Source: Thermogemmatispora tikiterensis (GTDB lineage: Bacteria > Chloroflexota > Ktedonobacteria > Ktedonobacterales > Ktedonobacteraceae). From it: a DNA stretch of 64,000 nt. The position numbers and the translations under genes are program-made. The notes beneath the pieces are model-generated. The model did no database searches and was not told the DNA's origin. It saw only the letters and a list, made by a program, of their open reading frames with translations. Where the stretch lies: NCBI RefSeq assembly GCF_003268475.1, contig NZ_MCIF01000002.1, positions 5,090,100 through 5,154,099 on the forward strand, read 5' to 3'. How positions within the stretch are numbered: position 1 is the first letter of the stretch; every line of letters begins with the position of its first letter. Of this stretch, positions 8,299-17,526 are shown piece by piece.

Positions 8299-11200
8299 AT
8301 GGAACTGCCGGCGCTCTTGAGTATCATACGCACTGAAAGCGTCTATCGTTTCCGGCTTGACCTGCCTGAGTATTCTGCCAGGGAAGGTAGCAAGGAAGGG
8401 CGCGACTATGTCACGGAGATCACCCCTGAGCTCAAAGAGCGGCTCAGGCGCAGTTTGCAGGCCGTGACTCAATACATGCAGACGCAGGCTCTGGCCGAGA
8501 GCAAGCGCCAGACAATGAAGCTGGGCGCGGTTAACGATTCGGTACAGGCTCTGGGGCGCTTTCTCTTTGAGCAGCTGTTGCCGTTGCCGCTGCAGGAGGC
8601 GCTGCGGCATCTTGATCTCCCCCTCGTGCTTGACACCAACACTCCTGAAATCCCCTGGGAGCTTTGCTTTGATGGGAGCATCCGCCCAAGCTCCTTTCTC
8701 TGTCAGCGGCTGAGCGTGAGCCGCTTAGCGGGCGAGGCGCGGCAAGAGCGCCTGGCGCCGCTGACGGAGCGGATGCAGCGCAAAATGGGAAGGCGCGATC
8801 AGGTGGGTCTCTCGGTCCTCTTCCTTGTCAATCCGACAGGTGAGCGCAGCGCAGCAGAAGAAGAGGTGGCTGCGCTCTGCACTGCCCTGCCCGAAGCGAT
8901 TGGGCGCACGATCCTCTATCGTCAGCAGGCCAATCAGCTGGACATGCGCATGCGCATCAGCAGCGAGCCGCCGCAGATCATTCACTATGCCGGGGCGGGG
9001 CCGTTGCTAGTGGCAGGCGAGCCGGCGCTGGCCCTGGCGGGCAGCTCGCGCCTCGATGGCGAGGCGGCGGCCCAGCTCTTTCAGCTCTTACCGCGGCGTC
9101 CCCTGGTCTTTGTCAGTCACTACGAAAGCGAGCGCTCAGGAGGACGCGGCGGCAGCGGACTGCCCGCGCCGATGATGGGAGCGGGGACGGCCAGCCAGCC
9201 GGAGCGAGAGGAGCTGCTGCAGCGCCTGGCCCGACGCCTGATCGAGGCCGGCGCGGGGGCAGTCGTGGTCCTGCGTTGGCCTTTGTCGACCGCGCGCGTT
9301 CGCGAGTTCGCCGTCCTGCTCTATCAGGAGTTAAGCGATGGGGTCGCCATTGGCGAGGCGGTCAGGCGTAGTCGCGCCGTGCTGGCCCAACGTCGGCCTG
9401 AGCAGGCGGCCTGGATTTCCTTCCAGCTTTACGGTGACCCGCTGCTGCGTTTGAGCTTTGGGCTGCCCGAGCGCAATCCCGCCGACTATGTCGATATCTT
9501 TGAAGAGGAGGAAGAGCCACTGATCCCCTCGCTGCCATCTTCGTCGCACGCTCTCGACCGGCGCTTTCTGGAGGAGGTGCTCAGCATCGCTCTGGCGGAG
9601 GCGCGGCGCATGCGCAAGGATTATCTGGGAACGCCCCATCTCTTCATCGCCCTGACCAAGCTTGATGGAGGCTGTACCCAGGATGCTCTGCGGAGTCTCA
9701 ATTTCTCGCCCAAGCAGGTGCGCGATGTCATTCGCAGCGCCCTGGGCAGCGGCAAGGCCACCAGTGACACACCGATCCTGCCGACGCGGCGCTGCAAGGA
9801 GATTCTGCTGACCGCCGAGCGCAATGCCATCAGTGCCGGGGCCAGCATGATCGACGAGCGTGCCATTGCGCGCGCCGTACTCAGCGAGGGCGATGGGGTG
9901 ACCCACAACCTGCTGACGCAGATCGGCATCAATCCCGAGCAACTGATCGAGTTAATCATGGCCAGTGAGGCCCATGCCTTGCTGGAACTGGCCCCTTCCG
10001 CGGAGCCGCATCAGCCGCCAGCGGTGGAGATGCCCGCGGGCTTCAGCCTGGCCGAGCCGGCGCCGCGGGCCGGTAACTCGCTTCTGGAGCGTCTGGGCCG
10101 CGATCTGACGCGCCAGGCCAGTCTGAAGCAGCTACCCCCGCTCATCGGACGCGAGAAAGAGCTGCGTCTGCTCATGCAAACGATGATGCTCAAGGATCGC
10201 AACAATCCGATTCTGATCGGCGACTCGGGCGTGGGGAAGACGACTATCGTCGGGGGCCTGGCCCAGCGCATTGTCGAGGGCCGGGTACCGCCAGAGCTGC
10301 GCGGCAAGCGCCTCATCGAGCTGTCGGCCAGCTCGCTGGTGGCCGGCACAAAGTACCGCGGTGAATTCGAGGAGCGGCTGCTCAAGGTGCTGGAAGAGGC
10401 CGAGAACAGCGGCAATATCATTCTCTTTATCGATGAGATGCACCTGCTGATCGGCACTGGGCGAGCTGCCGATGGGAGTATCGACGCCGCCGGCATTCTC
10501 AAGCCAGCGCTGGCCGGGGGCCGTCTGCGCTGTATCGGGGCTACCACCCCGCAAGAGTACCGCATGATCGAGAAAGACGCGGCGATGGAGCGTCGCCTGC
10601 GCCCGATCATCATCGAAGAGCCATCGCCGGAGGAGGCGCTGCAGGTTCTGCGGGGGATGCGGGCACTCTACGAGCAGCATCACCATGTCAGCATTACCGA
10701 GGAAGCCCTCCAGGCCGCGGTCCATCTCTCGGTCCAGTATCTGCCCAATTTGCGCCTGCCTGACAAAGCCTGCAGTGTCCTCGATGAAGCCTGCTCGCAG
10801 GCCCGGGTCTTCTGGGTGGAGGATGAATCGGTCGAGCAAGACAATCGCGATGAATTAGGCGAGGAGCCGGTGATCACAGCGGCCACCGTGGCCGAAGTGA
10901 TCTCGGCGCGCACCGGTATCCCGGTCAATGCGCCGGGCCGCGAGGAGCGCGATCGTCTGCTCAATCTGGAGAGCCGGCTGAAGGCGCGCGTCATCGGCCA
11001 GGACGAGGCCATTCGGCGCGTGACCCAGGCGATTCAAGTGGCGCGGGCCGGCTTGAAGCCGCGCAATCGCCCCGCGGGGGTCTTTCTCTTCTTGGGGCCG
11101 ACGGGCGTGGGCAAGACCGAGCTGGCGCGGGCTTTGGCTGCCGAGGTCTTTGGCTCCGATGAATATCTAATCCGTGTGGATATGTCGGAGTACATGGAGA

Positions 11201-11985
11201 AACATGCCGTCTCGCGTATGGTCGGCGCGCCGCCGGGCTACATCGGTTACGACCAGGAGGGACAGCTTACCGGCAAGCTGCGCCGCCGTCCCCACTGCGT
11301 GGTCTTGTTGGACGAAGTGGAGAAGGCTCATCCCGAGGTCTTCGATCTCTTCCTGCAGGTCTTCGATGCCGGGCGCCTGACCGATGCTCAGGGACATACG
11401 GTCGACGCTCAGCATGCCATCTGGATCATGACCTCCAACGTAGGTACCGAAATGCTGGGACGCTCCCTACCCAGCGGCTTCCGCGCCGCCAGCAAGACCT
11501 CGCTGGAAGAGATGCAGCGTGAGCAGCTGATGGAGCGCCTGCGTCAGACCTTCCGCCCCGAGTTTCTCAGCCGTATCGATGAGGTGGTCATCTTCCACCC
11601 CTTGACCCAGGAGCATGCGCGGGCAATTACTCGTCTGCAGATGAATGAGCTGGCCTCGCGCTTGCTGGAGCAGGGATTGACCTTGCAAGCCGATGAGAGC
11701 GCTATCGATCTGCTCTGTAAAGAGGGTTTTAGCCGCACCCAGGGGGCCCGTCCTCTGCGTCGGGCCATCGAGCGCTTGCTGACCGTGCCGCTCAGTTTGC
11801 GCATTTTGATGGGGAACATTCCTAAGCCGGGCGTGGTGCATGTGACGGCGATTGAGGGCCGCCTGGAGATCAGTGTGCGCGAACCGGGTGAGGAGCCGTT
11901 ACTGGCCCCGACACCGACGCCCGCCGCCTCGACCTCAGAAGAGATGGCGCTCGAGGCCGATGCCACCGCTTACCCCGACTCTTGA
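8299..11985 (+). CDS. Pseudo-CHAT domain fused to Clp (ClpA/C-type) AAA+ unfoldase
   Basis: The 1228-residue protein joins two systems. Residues 1-395 look like a CHAT (caspase-like) domain, with IPWELC (118-123), IIHYAGAG (227-234), LVFVSHYES (269-277) and ISFQLYGDP (373-381). The catalytic positions of active CHAT proteases, His before Gly in HxxGHG and Cys in NACES, read Ala233 and Tyr275, so proteolysis by this domain is unlikely. A Clp N-domain follows (about 420-560). Next come two AAA+ modules: Walker A GDSGVGKT (641-648) with Walker B ILFIDEMH, then GPTGVGKT with VVLLDEVEKAH. The long ClpB middle domain is absent, so it is ClpA/ClpC-like. A tripeptide SGF sits where ClpP-docking loops carry (L/I/V)GF. 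It may be a substrate-specific unfoldase with a CHAT-derived sensor (inference). Confidence 0.88.
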   Translation: MELPALLSIIRTESVYRFRLDLPEYSAREGSKEGRDYVTEITPELKERLRRSLQAVTQYMQTQALAESKRQTMKLGAVNDSVQALGRFLFEQLLPLPLQEALRHLDLPLVLDTNTPEIPWELCFDGSIRPSSFLCQRLSVSRLAGEARQERLAPLTERMQRKMGRRDQVGLSVLFLVNPTGERSAAEEEVAALCTALPEAIGRTILYRQQANQLDMRMRISSEPPQIIHYAGAGPLLVAGEPALALAGSSRLDGEAAAQLFQLLPRRPLVFVSHYESERSGGRGGSGLPAPMMGAGTASQPEREELLQRLARRLIEAGAGAVVVLRWPLSTARVREFAVLLYQELSDGVAIGEAVRRSRAVLAQRRPEQAAWISFQLYGDPLLRLSFGLPERNPADYVDIFEEEEEPLIPSLPSSSHALDRRFLEEVLSIALAEARRMRKDYLGTPHLFIALTKLDGGCTQDALRSLNFSPKQVRDVIRSALGSGKATSDTPILPTRRCKEILLTAERNAISAGASMIDERAIARAVLSEGDGVTHNLLTQIGINPEQLIELIMASEAHALLELAPSAEPHQPPAVEMPAGFSLAEPAPRAGNSLLERLGRDLTRQASLKQLPPLIGREKELRLLMQTMMLKDRNNPILIGDSGVGKTTIVGGLAQRIVEGRVPPELRGKRLIELSASSLVAGTKYRGEFEERLLKVLEEAENSGNIILFIDEMHLLIGTGRAADGSIDAAGILKPALAGGRLRCIGATTPQEYRMIEKDAAMERRLRPIIIEEPSPEEALQVLRGMRALYEQHHHVSITEEALQAAVHLSVQYLPNLRLPDKACSVLDEACSQARVFWVEDESVEQDNRDELGEEPVITAATVAEVISARTGIPVNAPGREERDRLLNLESRLKARVIGQDEAIRRVTQAIQVARAGLKPRNRPAGVFLFLGPTGVGKTELARALAAEVFGSDEYLIRVDMSEYMEKHAVSRMVGAPPGYIGYDQEGQLTGKLRRRPHCVVLLDEVEKAHPEVFDLFLQVFDAGRLTDAQGHTVDAQHAIWIMTSNVGTEMLGRSLPSGFRAASKTSLEEMQREQLMERLRQTFRPEFLSRIDEVVIFHPLTQEHARAITRLQMNELASRLLEQGLTLQADESAIDLLCKEGFSRTQGARPLRRAIERLLTVPLSLRILMGNIPKPGVVHVTAIEGRLEISVREPGEEPLLAPTPTPAASTSEEMALEADATAYPDS

Positions 11986-12848
11986 TCCTCTCTCCAGGCC
12001 GCCCTGATGGCTGGCGCGAGCCGTGGGGAACGATCAGAGAAAAAGAAAGAAGAGAGAAGAGGGTACTGGCACAGGAGATCCAACGATGGCAGGCGACGAG
12101 CGTCTCGGACGCGCTGGCCGGCGCAGGTGGGTGGTCACGGCTCGGCCAGGGTGGGCGTGGTGTGGTGATCGTCTAACGGCTCGGAGCCAGTCAGCTTGGC
12201 CTGCAGGGCTGCGCCCGGCTCAACGAGCCAGGGTCGGAACTCTGCGCTGCAGCCTCGCGCAGGGTCAGGCTCAACGGACCCTCTGCTGTGGCACGCAACA
12301 GAGCGCAACCGGAGCCTGTCCTGGACTCCCCGGGCGCCGCGGCGCGGCGCGGCTCAACGGCCTCCGGTTCGGAGCACACGGGCATGCTGGCCTGAAGGCG
12401 CCCGGCTCAACGAGCACGCTGGCACCCAGACGATCACCACAGGTGACCCGACACCACTATCTCTAGTTTACTCCCGCCCACTTCATGCTCACTTTCCTCT
12501 CACTAGCGCCCCAGCCTGCTCGGAAGTTCGTTCTTGGACCAGGTTCTCACACTTTTTGCTGCGCGCTGCTGCTCAACTTGCTCGCTTTGTCTCTCTCTGC
12601 TCCTTGCCTTGCAGCCGCCCGCGACCTGGTCCGACTAGAGAAGATTAGGGCGCTCTTACATAAGACAAGATTCTGGCTGAGCTTCCTTCTAGAGAAGCGG
12701 AGGGTGCGCTGGTGTGGTATCATATAGGATGGCGAATCCTCTCTGAAGATCGGTACACGTTGGCCCTCCTCGCTCACGCTGAGATTGCGCAGCGAGTGGC
12801 GTCGGTACCTGCCTATAGACCGCGGTAAGGAGGTTCTCTTTTTTTCTC
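11986..12848. other. 863-bp gene-free region downstream of the CHAT/Clp gene
   Basis: Between the Clp-like gene and the small zinc-ribbon gene no convincing protein gene is seen. The open frames present are Arg/Gly/Ser-rich and overlap in several frames. The left part holds the structured-RNA candidate (12133-12448). The right part (12470-12825) is of lower GC and has no recognised element apart from the ribosome-binding site at its end. Confidence 0.5.
12133..12448. ncRNA. Candidate structured RNA with four GGCTCAACG copies
   Basis: The outer ends pair: GGTCAC (12133-12138) with GTGACC (12443-12448), and TGTGGTGATCGTCT (12161-12174) with AGACGATCACCACA (12428-12441), a perfect 14-bp helix. 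Inside, AACCGGAG (12307-12314) pairs with CTCCGGTT (12362-12369), and AGGGTC (12261-12266) pairs with GACCCT (12277-12282) around one motif copy. GGGC-TGC-GCCC lies at 12206-12216. The nonamer GGCTCAACG occurs at 12217, 12268, 12351 and 12404, all on the plus strand. The first and last copies share about 18 further bases (GCGCCCGGCTCAACGAGC). The family is unknown to me. The transcribed strand is not proven, and the array could instead be a set of protein-binding sites. Confidence 0.45.
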
Positions 12849-13019
12849 ATGAAAGCAGTGAAAACACATGTGGGCCGCTGCGATACCTGCGGCGAGCCGG
12901 CAGCCTATGCTCAGCTGCTCTCCGGCGGGCGGACCTTCCGCTTCTGTGAGCAGCATGTGCCCCCTCTGGTGAAAAGGCAAGCAGAAGCCACTGCCGCCAG
13001 GGAAGAGCAGAAAAAGTAA
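12849..13019 (+). CDS. Small zinc-ribbon protein (DUF7455-like)
   Basis: This short gene encodes 56 residues with CDTCGEPA near the N-terminus and FCEQH about 24 residues later. This C-x2-C and C-x2-H arrangement fits a single zinc site and resembles small actinobacterial proteins of the DUF7455 type. The C-terminus is Lys/Glu/Ala-rich and probably helical. A perfect TAAGGAGG lies at 12826-12833, 15 bases before the ATG, which is longer than ideal. The function is unknown. It is isolated, downstream of the RNA candidate and convergent with the histidine kinase. Confidence 0.6.
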   Translation: MKAVKTHVGRCDTCGEPAAYAQLLSGGRTFRFCEQHVPPLVKRQAEATAAREEQKK

Positions 13020-13284
13020 GCGAGTGCCTGAGGCTGGTGTGGTGCGGGCGGGCGAGTGGGGCAAGCGGCCAGATAAGTGGATCGGATGATCAGGTGAAAG
13101 GCGGAAGGGCAGAAAGAGAGGTGATTGTCTCTCCCCCTCCCCGCTGCCCTCTCTACTCTCCGCTGCCTGCCCATGCCTCCCTGGCCCTGGCCTGCCAGTA
13201 TCAGATCGAGTGATGGGCGCTGAGGTTGCGCCGATAGAAGAAGTACTGATGGAACCTCGCGGCTGCTCCAGGCTCCTCCGCTGG

Positions 13285-16200
13285 CTAGCTGAGGCCGTTG
13301 CCCATCAGGGGTAGCTCAATAGTGAAAGTCGCTCCTTCCCCCGGTACGCCGCTACTCTCCACCCAGATTTTCCCCCTCATCGCCTCTACCAGGCGGCGCG
13401 AGATGTAGAGACCCAGGCCAGAGCCACGGACGGGACTGTTGACATCGCTCTCCAGGCGCACAAAGCGCTGGAACAGCTTCGGTTGGTCTTCGGGACGGAT
13501 ACCCTTGCCACGGTCGCTGACACTGATCAAGGCGCAGGGCCGTAGTGAAGTGCTATCTAGCGAAGCGCGGGCGCGGAAGGTGATCGGCGTCCCTGGCGGT
13601 GAGTACTTGAGCGCATTCATGGCCAGATTGCGCAGGATCTGGCGCAAGCGCACCGGATCGGCCTGCACTGCCAGATCGGGGGGGATGTCCAGATAGACGA
13701 TCCGTTCCTCCTGGGTGAGCTGCGGCTCCATCATATCGACGACGCTCTGCACGATGTCCTCCACGGCCACCGTCTCAATATGGGCCGGGCGAATGCCAGC
13801 ATCGACCTCCAGGCGGCTGGCGTCCATGACGTTATTGAGCAGGAGCACCAACTCGTCGCAGGCCAGGCGCGTCTTATGCAAGAACTCGTGGCGCTGCTCG
13901 GGGGAGAGGATCTCATCGTACTGGGCCAGCAGCTCCAGATAGCCCTGAACAGCGGTCAGGGGGGTGCGCAGCTCATGGGAGGCTGTGATCATGAACTGGT
14001 CCTTGAGCTGGTCCAGTTCCTGCAGCTGCTGATGAGCTGTACGGAGCTGCTGATAGAGCGTGGCATTGGTATAGGCGACGGCGGCCTGCTCGGCGAAGCC
14101 CTGAGCGCGTGGCAGATCGGGCAGGCCCAGCGGCTGGCGCTCCTGGGTGCCTGGACGCAGCGAGCGGGCCAGGACCAGCAAGCCGACGGCGACATTGTGT
14201 GAGAAAAGAGGGGCCAGGATGGCTGTCGGTACGTAGCGTCTGGCGAGCAGCTCGCGCAGCGAAAGGGCGCGATGCATGCGTTGCCGCCGTGGCGGATGCG
14301 GTGACCAGACCGTCGCCCCCACGGCGACAGCCCGGGCCTGGGCCTGCAGCGTTACCGGCGCTGGTGGCTGCGGCGGGTCAAGCTGGTAGAAGTGAGTCAA
14401 GGGGATCAGCGTAGGTTGGGGCGAGGCCAGGGCCTGGGCCTCGTACTCGTGCTCGTAGATCACCGGCCACTCGCTCAGCTCGCTGGATGGCTCGCCGGCG
14501 CTGGCCACAATGGCCTGGGGGAGGAGGCAGCCATGCTGGTCGGGAGTATAGAGCAGAACATAGTCAGCATCGAGCGCATTGGCTCCCTCGCGACAGATGA
14601 TCTGATGGATCTCCGTCGGCTCGACAATGGCTGAATTGAGACGGGTGGCGATATTGGCCAGGGCCTGGGCGAAAGCCTCCTGCTCGCGGGCCTCCTGGTA
14701 CAGAAAGGCATGTTCGAGCGCGGTGGCGGCCTGCTCGGCGAAAGTGCGCGCCATCGTCTTCTGCGTTGGCGAGAACGGGCGGTCTGAGCGGCTACAGAAG
14801 ATCAAATTGGCCAGGTGTTTCTCTTGATACAGCAGGGGGATGACCAGGCTCGTACGGATATCCATGTGGGTATACCAGGCCACAAGCTCCGCGGGGAGAT
14901 GCTCGGGCGTCATTACAGGCCAGCGCACCTCCAGCTCGCGTGGCTGTAGAATCGTGCAGACGTCGAGGTGCTGTCCCTCAAAGCGCCAGAGAATCACTGG
15001 CCCGGCGGGTGGAGCAGCCACATAGACCTTCACGCTGGCCGGCATCTCTGGAAAGGGAGCTTTCTCCTGGATGAAAAGCAGCGCTGCCTCACAACCCAGA
15101 GCTGTGGGGGCCAGGCTCACGATGCGCTCCAGTAGAGGATTCAGCTCCAAAATCTCGCTGAGCTGGGCCGTTAGCAGGCGCAGACGCTCGGCCTCCTGAC
15201 GGCGCTCTTCACGCTCGCGCAGCAGTGCACTGTTCTGACGATCGGTCAGCAGATAGCGGAGAAAGAGGCAGATGGCCACCGCTGCCGTCAACGTATCGAG
15301 GAAGGCGGCCCGGACACCATCGTGGATGAGGCTGGAATAGAGCGTCAGCACGATCTCGATAGCGAACGGTAGATAGATCAGCAGGCTCTGGAAGAGCAGC
15401 ACATGATCGGAAGGATACTCGTTCGCCGGCGACTCCTCGTCGCCCCTGGCGCGACTGGCCGTTTCTAGGACCTGGCTAAGCTCACGGAGCGGGACCTGCT
15501 GGCGGTAGGCATGCCGGGCGAGCGTAGCGTATTGCCAGGAGGCGGTCAGCCCCAGCGCAGTAAAGAAGAGCAACCAGCCAGTATCGACATAGGGCGTTCC
15601 TGAAACGTAAGCCTGGTGTAGCACCAGGTAGCAATACCAGCTATCGGACCAGAGCAGAGAGCAGGCGCCGACGATGAGGAGCAGCAGCGAGGGGCGCAGA
15701 GGTCGCTCCACACGGACTAGTGTCAGAAGCATGGCGCTGGCGAGCACGACCTGCAGATCGAGGAAGGGATAGCTGAGGCTGATCCCCAACGTGGCCGGAT
15801 CGATACCGCTCTGGCGCAGAGAAGCATAGGAGGGGCCGACGAGAAAGAACCAGATTGCTCCCAGCAGGCAGAGTGTTGTGATCAGCGAGTCCAGCAAGAT
15901 CAGGAGAACAGTGCGGTTCAGTTTGAAATCGCTCAAGATGAGTAGCTGGCTGCTGATTATCAGCGGATAGTTGAGCAGGAAGGCGAGGTCGGCCAGGGAA
16001 GGAAGAGCGTTGGCCTGTCCTATCCAATCGCGATAGAAGTAGAGCGAACCGCCGAGGGCGTCGAGCAGCAGAGCGATGCTGACGAGCGACCAGGCAGCCT
16101 GATAGCGAACAGTCAGGCGCAAAGGGCCATAGCGGCTGCGCCAGACGGTAAGGGCGGCCTGAGCGGCGGCGCCCAGGGCGCAGAGGCAGTACATGACATC

Positions 16201-16359
16201 AGCAAAAAGGGCGGTAGCCTGGCTGCCTCCCAGGCGCAGGGCCATCCAGAGGAGGCTCAGGAAGACAGTGAGGGCCGCTGCTCCGGCTTCCAGGCTGCTT
16301 TCGCGATAGAGCCGTTGAAGATAGCTAGGCGTCAGGCGCTTCGTGACAACCGTTCTCAT
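13285..16359 (-). CDS. Membrane-bound sensor histidine kinase with two GAF domains
   Basis: The 1024-residue protein begins with 8-9 predicted membrane helices (about residues 20-350), a MASE-like input module. Two GAF-type segments follow (about 430-600 and 610-760). A HisKA domain has the phospho-acceptor in ASHELRTPLT (His795), and a C-terminal HATPase has NALKYSPP, SDRGKGI and GSGLGLYISRRLVEAM. It should sense a membrane or intracellular signal and phosphorylate an unlinked regulator, since no response-regulator gene is adjacent. An upstream frame reaches 16524 but would overlap the -10 at 16515-16520. I therefore chose ATG 16359, where the sequence becomes family-like and GGGGA lies about seven bases upstream. 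Confidence 0.9.
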   Translation of the reverse strand: MRTVVTKRLTPSYLQRLYRESSLEAGAAALTVFLSLLWMALRLGGSQATALFADVMYCLCALGAAAQAALTVWRSRYGPLRLTVRYQAAWSLVSIALLLDALGGSLYFYRDWIGQANALPSLADLAFLLNYPLIISSQLLILSDFKLNRTVLLILLDSLITTLCLLGAIWFFLVGPSYASLRQSGIDPATLGISLSYPFLDLQVVLASAMLLTLVRVERPLRPSLLLLIVGACSLLWSDSWYCYLVLHQAYVSGTPYVDTGWLLFFTALGLTASWQYATLARHAYRQQVPLRELSQVLETASRARGDEESPANEYPSDHVLLFQSLLIYLPFAIEIVLTLYSSLIHDGVRAAFLDTLTAAVAICLFLRYLLTDRQNSALLREREERRQEAERLRLLTAQLSEILELNPLLERIVSLAPTALGCEAALLFIQEKAPFPEMPASVKVYVAAPPAGPVILWRFEGQHLDVCTILQPRELEVRWPVMTPEHLPAELVAWYTHMDIRTSLVIPLLYQEKHLANLIFCSRSDRPFSPTQKTMARTFAEQAATALEHAFLYQEAREQEAFAQALANIATRLNSAIVEPTEIHQIICREGANALDADYVLLYTPDQHGCLLPQAIVASAGEPSSELSEWPVIYEHEYEAQALASPQPTLIPLTHFYQLDPPQPPAPVTLQAQARAVAVGATVWSPHPPRRQRMHRALSLRELLARRYVPTAILAPLFSHNVAVGLLVLARSLRPGTQERQPLGLPDLPRAQGFAEQAAVAYTNATLYQQLRTAHQQLQELDQLKDQFMITASHELRTPLTAVQGYLELLAQYDEILSPEQRHEFLHKTRLACDELVLLLNNVMDASRLEVDAGIRPAHIETVAVEDIVQSVVDMMEPQLTQEERIVYLDIPPDLAVQADPVRLRQILRNLAMNALKYSPPGTPITFRARASLDSTSLRPCALISVSDRGKGIRPEDQPKLFQRFVRLESDVNSPVRGSGLGLYISRRLVEAMRGKIWVESSGVPGEGATFTIELPLMGNGLS

Positions 16360-16814
16360 CGCTTGTCCCCACCATCCTGGCTTGCTAGTTCTCGTCCGAT
16401 CTTGCCAGCCGACGTGCTCTCCTGTGGGCTGGCCGGCCCTGCCGACCAGGAGGCTGAGCGCGAAAGGCTTCTGCTTGCGCGTGGCAGGCCGGGGTAGAGA
16501 GTAGGGATGAACATAGTATATCATAGATCAATTTAAGTGGAGCATTTTTTCGAAAAGGATGAGGGAATATTGCGCCAACAGAGGAACAACTGATCGGGTT
16601 ATTTACGGTTCTGCCAGTCTCCTGGCCAATAACGATCTATTGTGGGAAAAAGATAGCAAGGAGAGAGGAAAGCGATGGTTGATCGCTCTGCTTGAAAAAG
16701 CAGTCTTGCCAGAGAAGAAACGGTAGAGTGCGAACGTGAGCTTGATTCGGCCTGCCCAGCTCCAACGGCATGGATGCCGGGCAGGGGCGCAATCACGTCG
16801 CTCAGTGAGCCTGG
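16360..16814. other. Intergenic region upstream of the histidine kinase
   Basis: This 455-bp gap lies between the HIT gene and the kinase, both minus strand. It holds an AT-rich pocket around 16500-16560 with the -10 element, and a small hairpin GCCAG-TCTC-CTGGC at about 16610-16623 downstream of the HIT gene. No further gene was recognised. Confidence 0.4.
16515..16520 (-). promoter_or_regulatory. -10 element (TATACT) for the histidine kinase
   Basis: The minus strand reads GATATACT within an AT-rich patch. No good -35 was found. It predicts a start near 16508 and a leader of about 150 nt to ATG 16359. Confidence 0.35.
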
Positions 16815-17255
16815 TTAGCAGGAATGGCTCTGATGAGAGAGCTGGGCATGAAGATCTGCTGCCAGCCGTTCCAGCTCGCTGCGCTCCGCCGGGCAGCCCT
16901 CCCAGCGCAGGAAGACGCGGCCCAGGGCGGTATCGTGAGGGAAGCGAGGCAGCAGGTGGAGATGGAAATGGCGCACGCGCTGCTGAGCAGCGTGGCCATT
17001 CGCCTGAACCAGGCTTAGCCCAGGGCAGTTGCTGGCACGACGGATGGCGCGAGCCACGTGAACGGTAGCCTGGAAGATACACGCGGCAAGCTGATCATCC
17101 AGATCGTAGATGGTCTCAATATGCTTGCGCGGAGCGACCACCACTTTGTAGGGATTGGGCTGCTCTTCGCTCAAAAAGGCCACCACCTCATCGCTCTGAT
17201 AGACAAAGTTGGCCTCCACTTTTCCGCTGATCATCTCACAGAAGATGCAGCTCAC
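16815..17255 (-). CDS. HIT-family nucleotide hydrolase/transferase
   Basis: This 146-residue histidine-triad protein starts with SCIFCEMISG, the common Hint/Fhit-branch N-terminus, and has PNPYKVVVAPRKHIETIYDL and the triad HFHLHLLPR. The central His of H-x-H-x-H is the nucleophile that takes the AMP moiety from adenylylated or dinucleotide substrates. The physiological substrate is unknown. I prefer GTG 17255, with AAGG nine bases upstream, over the TTG at 17276 because the family begins at SCIFC. It lies between lutBA and the histidine kinase on the same strand, but gaps of more than 250 bp on both sides argue against an operon. Confidence 0.88.
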   Translation of the reverse strand: MSCIFCEMISGKVEANFVYQSDEVVAFLSEEQPNPYKVVVAPRKHIETIYDLDDQLAACIFQATVHVARAIRRASNCPGLSLVQANGHAAQQRVRHFHLHLLPRFPHDTALGRVFLRWEGCPAERSELERLAADLHAQLSHQSHSC

Positions 17256-17457
17256 GGCTGACCGCCTTTCCCACAACGCCAGTCTGGTCAGGCGTTGCGT
17301 TCCAATTTCGCTGAAAAATAGTTGCTGTTCTGATGAGGAGAGAGCCGGCTTGAGCAGAGGAGTGACGGCCCTCGCCCCGATGCATTAACAGTATACTCTG
17401 CAGCTCGTTGTAATGCAATTGGGCGCGAGGCACAAGACTATCAAGGCCGTCCCCGCT

Positions 17458-17471
17458 GGCAAGCGCTTGCC
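17458..17471. promoter_or_regulatory. 14-bp perfect palindrome GGCAAGCGCTTGCC
   Basis: This palindrome sits in the gap between lutBA and the HIT gene, flanked by CTGGC/GCCAG-type outer complementarity. It could be an operator for the HIT gene or part of a 3'-end hairpin of the lut transcript. A run of TTC triplets (17495-17512) lies beside it. Confidence 0.3.
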
Positions 17472-17526
17472 GGCCAGGGGGAGGGCCTGAGTGCTCTTCT
17501 TCTTCTTCTTCTCCCGCTTGAAGCGG

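Noticed and set aside
12217..12412. Resemblance of GGCTCAAC to a loop in 16S rRNA
   Set aside because: A similar octamer occurs in 16S rRNA, but the flanking sequences and the four-fold repetition do not match any rRNA fragment I recognise.
12023..12466. 147-codon frame over the structured-RNA candidate
   Set aside because: It is Arg/Gly/Ser-rich with several competing frames. The inverted repeats and repeated nonamer explain the region better than a protein does.
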